Origin: Deltaproteobacteria bacterium
GTDB taxonomy: Bacteria > Desulfobacterota > Syntrophobacteria > BM002
Assembly (NCBI GenBank): GCA_017861095.1
Contig: JAGFXI010000120.1
Location: 1 to 6,187, forward strand
Direction of reading: 5' to 3'
DNA: 6,187 nt
Below, piece by piece: positions 1-6,175 of the stretch (position 1 is its first letter; each line of letters begins with the position of its first letter). The translations under genes were made by a program, and so were the position numbers. The notes beneath the pieces were generated by a model. The model saw nothing but the letters and a program-made list of their open reading frames with translations, ran no database searches and had not been told where the DNA came from.

Positions 1-891
1 TGCGATGCAGCCTTCGAGGAGGCTCCTGAAGCCTTCCTGGCGGTAGGTCAAGTTGTCGTCCTCGAAATTGAAGACCCGATAGCCCTCGGCGTAGCGCTGC
101 CGCATCTCCGCCAGCACCTGTTCCGACGAGCGCCTCCGGTAGGTTGTCCCGGATGTGCTCCGCACGGAGCAGAACGCACAACGATGCGGGCAGCCCCGCG
201 AGGTGACGAGGCTGCAAAGAGGCCGCCCTTCGAAGAGGTAGCGCCCGTTGGCGAAGTCGGAGAGGTCAGCCGGCGGGAGCTCGTTAAGAGAATAGTTGAC
301 CGCCATGGGATTCAAGACGGGCTCACCGCCCCGCTTGTACCCGAGGTTTGCCACCGAGGTCACGTCTCCCCTCTCGTCGAAGGCTCGCACCAGCTCCACC
401 AGGGCTCGTTCACCTTCGCCGCGAATGACGAAGTCTACATGGGGATCCATGAGGACCGGCTCCGGCATGGCGGAGACGTGGGCGCCCCCCATGACGATCG
501 GTACCTTCAAACGCTTCTTGATTTCCCGCGCACAGGCGAGGGCCTCTTGGTGGTACGCCGAAAACAGCGAGGAGATCCCCACCAAATCGGGACGCTCGCC
601 GGCCACCGCCCGGCCGACATCCTCCGCCGTCGCGCCAAAATGGTAGTAGTGGGAGAAGGTCGAGAAGGGACTCCGGTCGGGATGAAGGTAGTACTCTCTT
701 AGGTACGCGAGGTCACGGGGAATGGGAACCGTTCGCCGACCGAAGGCCTGGTGAAAATCCCTGACCACCACCTCGGCACCGCGGATATGCCTTTTGACCG
801 CCGCCTTGAGCAGGCAGAGCCCCAGAGGCTGCAGGCGGATCGCCGTGTCGTAGAAGTCCTGCACCGGTGGTTGGAGGAGAAGAATCTTCAT
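1..891 (-). CDS. B12-binding radical SAM protein, 3' end cut by window edge
   Basis: The reading frame is open from an ATG at 891 down to base 1, giving 297 residues without a stop; the C-terminal part is outside the window. The N-terminus (MKILLLQPP) is typical of the cobalamin-binding, class B radical SAM architecture. Residues 1 to about 180 look like the Rossmann-like B12-binding domain, with GGAH near 134-137 and the family hallmark DFVIRGEGE, its GEGE at 158-161. The radical SAM core follows: the cluster motif CPHRCAFC places Cys234, Cys238 and Cys241 in CxxxCxxC spacing to bind the [4Fe-4S] cluster and S-adenosylmethionine. FEDDNLT (276-282) is the usual conserved strand after it. Known family members do methylations, cyclisations and other radical chemistry; the substrate here cannot be inferred. 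No good Shine-Dalgarno sequence precedes the ATG, which is chosen on N-terminal fit. The gene is divergent from ptsP. Family call is firm, function unknown. Confidence 0.93.
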   Translation of the reverse strand, partial: MKILLLQPPVQDFYDTAIRLQPLGLCLLKAAVKRHIRGAEVVVRDFHQAFGRRTVPIPRDLAYLREYYLHPDRSPFSTFSHYYHFGATAEDVGRAVAGERPDLVGISSLFSAYHQEALACAREIKKRLKVPIVMGGAHVSAMPEPVLMDPHVDFVIRGEGERALVELVRAFDERGDVTSVANLGYKRGGEPVLNPMAVNYSLNELPPADLSDFANGRYLFEGRPLCSLVTSRGCPHRCAFCSVRSTSGTTYRRRSSEQVLAEMRQRYAEGYRVFNFEDDNLTYRQEGFRSLLEGCIA

Positions 892-948
892 GACGGGCGT
901 TGCAAATGGCCGCAATGGGAAAGCGCCGCAGTGGATGCATTCCATTCT

Positions 949-970
949 GGCGGGCGATGCCCACCCTACA
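949..970 (+). repeat. Palindromic intergenic repeat, copy 1
   Basis: Imperfect copy of the repeat seen at 1210 and 4421. It differs from copy 2 at two of 22 positions (third base C for T, eighth base G for A). The palindromic core is GGCGGGC-GAT-GCCCACC (949-965), with one mispaired position in the 7-base arms. Similarity to copy 2 extends downstream through about 976 (CCTACA-Y-CCTAA) and weakly upstream. REP-like status is inferred from structure and intergenic placement. Confidence 0.7.
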
Positions 971-1082
971 TCCTAAAGTTCAAGAAGTTGCCGGGTTCCG
1001 GACCCGCGCTAACGACCGGCAGGGTGGTCTGCGACGCAAAGCGCATCGGAGCCACTACCTTCCTTCGCCCACAGAGAGGCCC

Positions 1083-1119
1083 CCCGGGCTTTCCACCAAA
1101 ACCCCGCTGGAAGGCCGGG
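1083..1119. other. GC-rich stem-loop in intergenic region
   Basis: The left arm CCCGGGCTTTCCA (1083-1095) can pair with the right arm TGGAAGGCCGGG (1108-1119), allowing one bulged G and one G-T pair, around a 12-base loop. No T-run follows on either strand, so it does not look like an intrinsic terminator. It could be a structured part of an untranslated RNA or simply a chance fold in GC-rich DNA. Confidence 0.3.
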
Positions 1120-1146
1120 CCTCCCTCTCCACCATCGATGCCGCGA

Positions 1147-1162
1147 TCACGCCCTGGCGTGA
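1147..1162. promoter_or_regulatory. Perfect inverted repeat, possible operator
   Basis: TCACGCC-CT-GGCGTGA is a perfect 7-base inverted repeat with a 2-base spacer between two divergent genes. The spacer is too short for a full RNA hairpin, so a dimeric regulator site is more natural than an RNA structure. No specific regulator can be named, and a chance palindrome of this size is possible. It lies about 160 bases upstream of the proposed ptsP promoter. Confidence 0.25.
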
Positions 1163-1209
1163 CGCCTTTGCAGAGCAGACCATCCCTGCCCCATCGATTC
1201 ATGCCTTCC

Positions 1210-1231
1210 GGTGGGCAATGCCCACCCTACA
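1210..1231 (+). repeat. Palindromic intergenic repeat, copy 2
   Basis: The core GGTGGGC-AAT-GCCCACC (1210-1226) is a perfect inverted repeat with 7-base arms and a 3-base spacer, followed by the asymmetric tail CTACA. The tail puts it in the same orientation as copies 1 and 3. It lies 261 bases downstream of copy 1 in the same gap. It has the form of a dispersed REP-like element, mobilised in some bacteria by REP-associated tyrosine transposases; no such transposase is in this window. Confidence 0.75.
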
Positions 1232-1321
1232 CCCTAATCGCGGCTGGCCTGTCCCGGCTGGACCCCCGTATCCGCTTATAGCAGAACAGATCGAACATGT
1301 GAAGAAAAGGCGCACGTCCCT

Positions 1322-1350
1322 TTTCCATTCTCGCCGCGGTGGGTTATTAT
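1322..1350 (+). promoter_or_regulatory. Probable sigma-70-type promoter for ptsP
   Basis: TTTCCA (1322-1327, four of six matches to TTGACA) and TATTAT (1345-1350, five of six matches to TATAAT) are separated by 17 bases. The hexamers stand out in an otherwise GC-rich stretch. Transcription starting near 1357 would give a leader of about 60 bases before the ptsP ATG. This is a consensus match by eye only. Confidence 0.45.
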
Positions 1351-1405
1351 GGTTGATGCCACAGTTGTTCACGGCTCACCAGCTCCCCCCTTCCGGCGCG
1401 GGTCA

Positions 1406-1414
1406 GAGAAAGGG
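1406..1414 (+). promoter_or_regulatory. Ribosome binding site deciding the ptsP start
   Basis: GAGAAAGGG lies four bases upstream of the ATG at 1419. This purine run, together with the fact that the GAF homology begins within the first 20 residues, supports 1419 over the in-frame ATG at 1356 and over more distant upstream starts in the same open frame. Confidence 0.55.
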
Positions 1415-1418
1415 TTCC

Positions 1419-3707
1419 ATGGATCATCTCAAGCTGCTCTGCGATATCGGCGAGTTAAACTGGATCTTCAGCGACAGGGCGAGCACGAAGGCCTTCCTCC
1501 AGAGAATCGTCGGCATCGTCGCCACCCACATGCGAGCGGATGTCTGCTCCATCTACCTTTTCGATGAAGGGAAGTGCGAGCTCACCCTCAAGGCGACCAA
1601 GGGGCTCCATCCGGATTCCGTGGAACGGGTGAGACTCAAACTGGGTGAAGGACTCGTAGGCCTGGCTCTGCAGCAACTGGAGCCCGTCTGCGAACCTGTC
1701 GCCAGTACCAACCCTCACTTCAAGTTCTTCCCCGGTATCCTCGAGGAACGGTACGAGTCCTTTCTCGTGGTCCCCATTTTACGGGGAACGGCCAGGATCG
1801 GCGCCCTCACCGTGCAGCGGCAGCAAGATTATCCCTTCGGCGACAAGGATGTCCTGGCCCTTCGCGCCGTGGCCTCGCAGCTCGCCAACATCATTGAGAA
1901 TGCAAGACTTCTCTTCTCCCTCCAGGAGGGGCCGCGGGCGGTGGAGGCGGTTGACGACCTCGGAGATCTGAGGTTCATCAAGGGGCGGGTCGCCTCAGAG
2001 GGGTTCGCCTTCGCCGAGGCGGTGGTAGTGGACAGGGAGCGGTTTCTCGGCCAGGTGCTCTCTCTGGATGTCGACCGGTCCTACACCGCCGATGATTTTC
2101 GCCGCGCCGTAGCCCTGACCGAGAGCCAGCTGCGGAACGTCCAGAAACTTGTCGGGGAGAAGCTCTCCGAGGACGCCTCCCTTATCTTCGCCTCCCACCT
2201 TTTGATGCTCAGGGACCGATCATTCTTCGGGGCCATGACCGAGCTCATCGAGGCCGGCGAAAGCCCACCCGCCGCCGTTTTCAAAGTGGCCAAACATCTC
2301 ATCGACCTTTTTGCGCAGACCGAGGACCCTTACATTCGCGAGAAGGCCCATGACCTCAAGGACCTCACCATGCGGCTCCTCGGGAATCTTGTCGCCGAAC
2401 GGGAAAACGAGAGCATCTGGCATGGGCGGATCGTCGTCGCCCGGGACCTCTTCCCTTCCGACCTGCTCCAGATGTCCTCGGAGGGTGTCGCCGGGCTCGT
2501 TTTCGTCGGGGGCGGGGTGACCTCCCATCTCTCCATCCTGGCGAGGTCTCTTCGAATCCCTCTCGTGATCGTCGATGCGCCCCGTCTCCTCGGCATCTCC
2601 GAGAAGACCATGGTTCTTCTTGATGGGGAGACAGGGAACGTCTACGTCGACCCTCATCCCAGCGTCGTCTCCAACTTCCAGGCAGCTCACCTGGCACGAG
2701 CGGCGGTCCAGGCGGAGAAGGAGTCCGTTCAATCGATCACCCTTACCGCCGACGGTACTCGCATTCACTTGCTGGCCAACATCAACATCTTAGCCGACCT
2801 CAAAGGGGCCCGGGAACTGCAGGCGGAAGGGATCGGGCTCTACCGCACGGAACTCCCCTTCATCGTGAGGAGCACCTTTCCCTCCGAAGAGGACCAGTAC
2901 GCGGTCTACCGGAGGCTGGTGGAGGGCATGCCCGGGCGGCCCATAGCCTTTAGAACTCTCGACATTGGCGGGGACAAGGTCCCTCCGTATCTGCACCATC
3001 CCACCGAACACAACCCCTTTCTCGGTCTTCGTTCCCTCCGCTTCTGTCTTCAGAACAGGCCTATGTTCGCCGACCAGCTCCGCGCCATCCTCCGTGCCGG
3101 CGCCGGCGCCCAGGTGAGCATTATGTTTCCCATGGTTTCTTCCCTGGAGGAGTTTCTGGAGGCCCGCGACATCCTCTTTTCCTGTAGGGACGAGCTGGCA
3201 CGGGAGGGAATACCCCATATCCACGGGCCGCGGGTCGGCATCATGATCGAAATCCCTTCGGTGGTGGATCTGATTGACGACTTTGCCCGCGAGGCCGACT
3301 TCTTCTCCATCGGCACCAACGACTTGATCCAGTACACCCTGGCGGTGGACCGGACCAACGAGAAGGTGGCCAACCTGTACGTCGCCCACCACCCTTCGGT
3401 GCTGCGAACGATCAGGAGGGTCATGGATGCGGCGCGATACGGGCGCACCGAGGTGTCCGTGTGCGGGGAGATGGCGAACGACGAGAAGTACCTGCCCTTC
3501 TTCCTGGGGATCGGCGTCCGGATCCTCAGCCTCGATCCCCTGTACCTTCCCAGGGTGCAAAGGGCTATCGCGAGGATCCACCTTGAAGACGCCACCCGAA
3601 TAGCCCAGGAGGTGCTCGCACAAACCAGGGTAGACGCCATTGGCCGCATCCTCGAAGAGTACCAGAGGACCTCTCTTCGCGGGATCGGACAGGCCATCGC
3701 CTCCTAG
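1419..3707 (+). CDS. ptsP: Phosphoenolpyruvate-protein phosphotransferase EI-Ntr with GAF domain
   Basis: This 762-residue protein is the first enzyme of the nitrogen-type PTS. It takes phosphate from phosphoenolpyruvate onto a histidine and passes it to NPr (PtsO), then EIIA-Ntr (PtsN), in the cytoplasm. Residues about 18-160 form a GAF domain, which in studied homologues senses nitrogen status. The EI N-terminal domain starts near 186 (FIKGRVASEGFA). The swivelling domain carries the phospho-accepting His370 in GGGVTSHLSILAR. The C-terminal PEP-binding barrel (about 428-720) shows RTLDIGGDK (512-520), Glu611 and Asp635 (in GTND) as the expected magnesium ligands, and catalytic Cys682 in VCGEMA. 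The spacing 370/611/635/682 closely matches His189/Glu431/Asp455/Cys502 of E. coli EI. Length is close to E. coli PtsP (748 residues). The frame is open for 173 codons upstream of this start; the ATG is set by its ribosome site and domain boundary. No ptsO or ptsN is in the window. Confidence 0.95.
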   Translation: MDHLKLLCDIGELNWIFSDRASTKAFLQRIVGIVATHMRADVCSIYLFDEGKCELTLKATKGLHPDSVERVRLKLGEGLVGLALQQLEPVCEPVASTNPHFKFFPGILEERYESFLVVPILRGTARIGALTVQRQQDYPFGDKDVLALRAVASQLANIIENARLLFSLQEGPRAVEAVDDLGDLRFIKGRVASEGFAFAEAVVVDRERFLGQVLSLDVDRSYTADDFRRAVALTESQLRNVQKLVGEKLSEDASLIFASHLLMLRDRSFFGAMTELIEAGESPPAAVFKVAKHLIDLFAQTEDPYIREKAHDLKDLTMRLLGNLVAERENESIWHGRIVVARDLFPSDLLQMSSEGVAGLVFVGGGVTSHLSILARSLRIPLVIVDAPRLLGISEKTMVLLDGETGNVYVDPHPSVVSNFQAAHLARAAVQAEKESVQSITLTADGTRIHLLANINILADLKGARELQAEGIGLYRTELPFIVRSTFPSEEDQYAVYRRLVEGMPGRPIAFRTLDIGGDKVPPYLHHPTEHNPFLGLRSLRFCLQNRPMFADQLRAILRAGAGAQVSIMFPMVSSLEEFLEARDILFSCRDELAREGIPHIHGPRVGIMIEIPSVVDLIDDFAREADFFSIGTNDLIQYTLAVDRTNEKVANLYVAHHPSVLRTIRRVMDAARYGRTEVSVCGEMANDEKYLPFFLGIGVRILSLDPLYLPRVQRAIARIHLEDATRIAQEVLAQTRVDAIGRILEEYQRTSLRGIGQAIAS

Positions 3708-3715
3708 CCCGCATT

Positions 3716-4399
3716 ATGCACGAGCCACCGGCTGCAACGGGAGGAGCAGAGATCTCCCTCACGGACGTTCTTACCGGCATGTACCGGCGCCTTCTCACGG
3801 CCTACGGGCCCCAGCACTGGTGGCCCGCAGACAGCGCCCTCGAGGTGATCGTCGGGGCTGTCCTCACCCAGAACACCAACTGGCAGGCCGTGGAAAAGGC
3901 CATCGCCCGTATCAAGGACCGGGGGCTCCTCTCAATCCCGGCACTTCACGAAACCCCAGTAGACGAACTCGCTCACCTTGTCCGTCCAACGGGCTATTTC
4001 CGGCTCAAGGCGCGCCGTTTAAAGAACCTGATCGAAATCCTGGTCGTTGAGTACTCCGGCGATCTGGAACGGATGGGGAAGCTCCCCACCGGCCAACTGC
4101 GAGACCGGCTCCTCGCGGTGAATGGCATCGGACCGGAAACCGCAGACAGCATCCTTCTCTACGCCTTTCGCCGGCCCGTGTTCGTGGTCGACGCGTATAC
4201 CCTGCGGGTCATGAGCCGCCATCGCCTTGTCCTGCCGAAGGCGGCGTACGGGGAGCTCCAGAGCCTTATCATGGGGCACCTGCCCCCTGATGAGGCCGTA
4301 TTCAACGAGTACCACGCCCTTCTGGTACATGTGGGGAAGCGCCATTGCCGCCGGACCCCATCCTGCCCAGGATGCCCTCTCGAGCCTCTTCTGCCCTAA
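3716..4399 (+). CDS. MagIII-like, endonuclease III-related DNA glycosylase
   Basis: This 227-residue protein belongs to the HhH-GPD superfamily, closest to Helicobacter 3-methyladenine DNA glycosylase MagIII and its uncharacterised relatives (COG2231 type). Shared hallmarks are WWP (35-37), GAVLTQNT and VRPTGYF near the middle. The helix-hairpin-helix NGIGPETADSILLYA is followed by VVDAYT with catalytic Asp159. The position of the endonuclease III lysine is Glu141, 18 residues before the Asp as in Nth Lys120/Asp138. A monofunctional glycosylase without lyase activity is therefore expected, excising alkylated bases by family analogy. The C-terminal iron-sulfur motif is incomplete: Cys211, Cys217 and Cys220 are present, but the fourth position is Leu226, three codons before the stop. 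It starts 8 bases after ptsP, likely in one transcript. The start is not certain: the ATG has no clear Shine-Dalgarno sequence, while a strong GGGAGGAG at 3739-3746 sits inside the gene without a suitable start codon after it. Confidence 0.88.
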   Translation: MHEPPAATGGAEISLTDVLTGMYRRLLTAYGPQHWWPADSALEVIVGAVLTQNTNWQAVEKAIARIKDRGLLSIPALHETPVDELAHLVRPTGYFRLKARRLKNLIEILVVEYSGDLERMGKLPTGQLRDRLLAVNGIGPETADSILLYAFRRPVFVVDAYTLRVMSRHRLVLPKAAYGELQSLIMGHLPPDEAVFNEYHALLVHVGKRHCRRTPSCPGCPLEPLLP

Positions 4400-4415
4400 T
4401 CTGGCAGATCGGTCC

Positions 4416-4443
4416 GTGTTGGTGGGCAATGCCCACCCCACAC
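4416..4443. terminator. Possible bidirectional hairpin between convergent genes
   Basis: The repeat core at 4421-4437 forms a 7-base-pair stem with an AAT loop. It can be extended by GTGT (4416-4419) pairing with ACAC (4440-4443) across a small internal loop. It lies between the stop codons of the convergent glycosylase and ubiB-family genes, 16 bases after the first. No T-run follows on either strand, so it is not a classical intrinsic terminator. It might slow polymerase or protect 3' ends, as REP elements do in enterobacteria. Confidence 0.3.
4421..4442 (+). repeat. Palindromic intergenic repeat, copy 3
   Basis: It is identical to copy 2 (1210-1231) at 21 of 22 positions, the one change being C for T in the tail (CCACA instead of CTACA). 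The perfect palindromic core is at 4421-4437. It fills much of the 90-base convergent gap 4400-4489, in which I see no gene. Its orientation is the same as the other two copies, which lie more than 3 kb away. Confidence 0.75.
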
Positions 4444-4489
4444 TGCCCGAACCTTCTACCGCAGCCCTGGTTAGGGTGTGTCGCGCACC

Positions 4490-6175
4490 TCAGAGTCTTC
4501 CTGAGCGAGAGATGGAGATGATCAACCACAGCCCGAGAACGGTGGCGATGAAGTAGCCGAGGAGCCCAAAGATCGCCGTAAGCGATACAGTCTGCTCCCC
4601 GAAGAGATGAATCTGGAAGGAGAGAACTTTCTGTCCCGAGTTGAGGACGAGGGCCGCCGCCAGGATGGAGGCGGAGAGGATGATGCCGATGGTCAGCCGA
4701 TTGAGACTTCTCTCGAACCTCCTCTCCAGGTCAGGAAAGCCGGTGTGCCAGATCTCGAGTCGCTGTTTGCCTCTCGCAACCTGGCTCAGGACGTCATGCA
4801 AAAACTTCGGCGCATCCCTCAGGTATCGCCCCACATCCCGGGACTCTTTACCGATCCTTCTGATGAGCTTCCTCGCCTCGTGGCTGCGTTCCAGGAGTTT
4901 CTTGGCGTACGGCCTGGTAAATTCGAGGAGGCTCACGTCGCTTCCCAGGATCTTTCCCAGGGCTTCGGTCTGAACCAGTGTCTTGAGGAGGAGTAAGAGG
5001 TTTCTGGGTAACCGGATGTGGTACTTGAGCAGGAGACGAATGATCTGGTCGTGGACATCCTTGACTGAGATTGCCTGGAGGGGTCGCCCGTAAAAGGTCT
5101 CGCTCACATCTTTCAGGTCCGCCAGGAAACTTTCCAGATCCATGGTTGTCTCGTCGAGGAGTCCCGCCTCCTGGAGAGCCTCAATGATCATGTCGTAATC
5201 GTGCTCGGCGTATCCAAGAAAGATCTGGGCGACCTCGAGCATCGCTTCTTCATCCAGGTAGCCGGTGATGCCGAAGTCGACCAGGCTCACCCGACCGTCG
5301 TACCTGACGATGGTATTCCCTGGGTGGGGATCGGCATGGAAGAAACCGAACTCCATGAGCTGTCGGGAAAAGGACCGAAGACCGATAAGGGCGATAGATT
5401 TCGGATCGATGCCGTGGGCGCGCAGTTGATCCACCTGGTCGATCTTGATCCCGTCTACCCGCTCCATGACGAGGATCGACTTGGTCGTGTAGTCCCAGTA
5501 GACCTTAGGGATGGCGAGCTCGGCGGTATCCCGAAAGTTGTGGGCGAACTTCTCGATGCTCCCCGCCTCAATGAGCATGTCCAGCTCTTTGAAGATTATG
5601 CGCTCAAACTCCCGCACTAGGTTGACCGCTCCGACCAACCGGCCCACCTCGAAGCTCTTCTCGATCCTTTCGGCAAGGTAATGCATGAGCCGGATGTCTT
5701 CCCGTATCTGCTTGTCGATCCCGGGGCGAATTACCTTCACCACCACCTGCTCCCCGGTGGGAAGGCTCGCGTGGTGGACTTGGGCCACGGAGGCGGCGGC
5801 AAAAGATTCGGAATCGAAACGTGGAAAAGCCTTGTCGAGGGGCCGCCGGAGTTCCCGTTCAACCACATCCTTGATCTCGGAAAAGGGGACCGGCGGCACT
5901 TGATCCTGAAGACCTCGTAGCTCCTCGATATACTCCGGCGGCAGGAGGTCGAAACGGGTGCTGAGGAGCTGCCCCAGCTTGATAAAACTCGGGCCGAGCT
6001 CCTGGAGGACAAGGCGGAATCGCCGCGGGGAGACGGCACCCGCTTTTAAGCCTTTGGCGGCATCAGCCCGAGCCGGCTTCCGGATGAAAAGGCGCTCGCC
6101 CACCTCGCCAAGCCCATGTTTGACCAGCACCTTGGCGATTTCCCCGAGCCTCTTCATCCCTTTCAGGCCGGCCAT
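4490..6175 (-). CDS. AarF/ABC1/UbiB-family protein kinase-like protein
   Basis: This 561-residue protein has the atypical kinase fold of the UbiB/ADCK family, which supports ubiquinone or other isoprenoid quinone biosynthesis at the inner membrane and acts as an ATPase. All family motifs are visible: KLGQ (66-69, the KxGQ motif), the alanine-rich loop AAASVAQVH (126-134), Lys147 in VVVKVIRPG, the ExD pair Glu197/Asp199, the catalytic loop HADPHPGN (280-287) and the metal-binding DFG at 300-302. Two hydrophobic segments near the C-terminus (about 494-512 and 533-555) are predicted membrane helices, typical of the UbiB-type layout. The ATG at 6175 is preceded by AAGG close by; ATG at 6157 (residue 7) is an alternative, and the frame stays open to the window edge, so a start further upstream cannot be excluded. 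It converges on the glycosylase gene. No ubi or men genes are visible, so which quinone it serves is unknown. Confidence 0.93.
   Translation of the reverse strand: MAGLKGMKRLGEIAKVLVKHGLGEVGERLFIRKPARADAAKGLKAGAVSPRRFRLVLQELGPSFIKLGQLLSTRFDLLPPEYIEELRGLQDQVPPVPFSEIKDVVERELRRPLDKAFPRFDSESFAAASVAQVHHASLPTGEQVVVKVIRPGIDKQIREDIRLMHYLAERIEKSFEVGRLVGAVNLVREFERIIFKELDMLIEAGSIEKFAHNFRDTAELAIPKVYWDYTTKSILVMERVDGIKIDQVDQLRAHGIDPKSIALIGLRSFSRQLMEFGFFHADPHPGNTIVRYDGRVSLVDFGITGYLDEEAMLEVAQIFLGYAEHDYDMIIEALQEAGLLDETTMDLESFLADLKDVSETFYGRPLQAISVKDVHDQIIRLLLKYHIRLPRNLLLLLKTLVQTEALGKILGSDVSLLEFTRPYAKKLLERSHEARKLIRRIGKESRDVGRYLRDAPKFLHDVLSQVARGKQRLEIWHTGFPDLERRFERSLNRLTIGIILSASILAAALVLNSGQKVLSFQIHLFGEQTVSLTAIFGLLGYFIATVLGLWLIISISRSGRL

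Larger units (their letters stand above)
892..1418. other. 527-base divergent intergenic region
   Basis: I see no gene that I can support between the divergent radical SAM gene and ptsP. The region holds two copies of a short palindromic repeat (949-970 and 1210-1231), a GC-rich stem-loop (1083-1119), a perfect 7-base inverted repeat (1147-1162) and a probable ptsP promoter (1322-1350). There are also smaller inverted repeats: TGCCGG at 989-994 pairs with CCGGCA at 1016-1021, and CGGGT at 992-996 with ACCCG at 1002-1006. The ptsP frame stays open back to position 900, but the conceptual peptide there is proline- and arginine-rich and resembles no domain, so it is treated as non-coding. The region must contain promoters for both flanking genes. 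Confidence 0.8.

Noticed and set aside
184..702. 172-codon plus-strand open frame across the radical SAM gene
   Set aside because: It runs antisense to a frame with unmistakable B12-binding and CxxxCxxC motifs and has no recognisable domain.
737..766. DFHQAFG (residues 45-51 of the radical SAM protein) as a DxHxxG cobalamin motif
   Set aside because: The spacing has one extra residue, and the position is after the second strand rather than the first. The match is probably chance; many class B radical SAM proteins lack the histidine.
751..1281. Plus-strand open frame spanning the intergenic gap
   Set aside because: Its peptides across the repeats (GGRCPPY, GGQCPPY) are just translations of the palindromic element, a common source of spurious proteins, and it overlaps the radical SAM start antisense.
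892..1418. tRNA or known riboswitch in the divergent gap
   Set aside because: I could not find a cloverleaf with a TTCRA-type T-loop or any riboswitch core I recognise. The stems present do not fit a known class by eye.
2220..2768. 182-codon minus-strand open frame in the swivelling-domain region of ptsP
   Set aside because: It is antisense to the phospho-histidine domain and looks like a shadow frame, with no domain and no start signal.
2790..3623. 277-codon open frame on the minus strand inside ptsP
   Set aside because: It is fully antisense to the catalytic barrel of ptsP, whose plus-strand motifs are intact. Its composition (His, Gly, Val, Arg and Asp rich) is that of an antisense shadow in GC-rich DNA.
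949..4442. CRISPR-like repeat array
   Set aside because: Only three short copies exist, with irregular spacing of 261 bases and then over 3 kb. No regular spacers or cas genes are visible.
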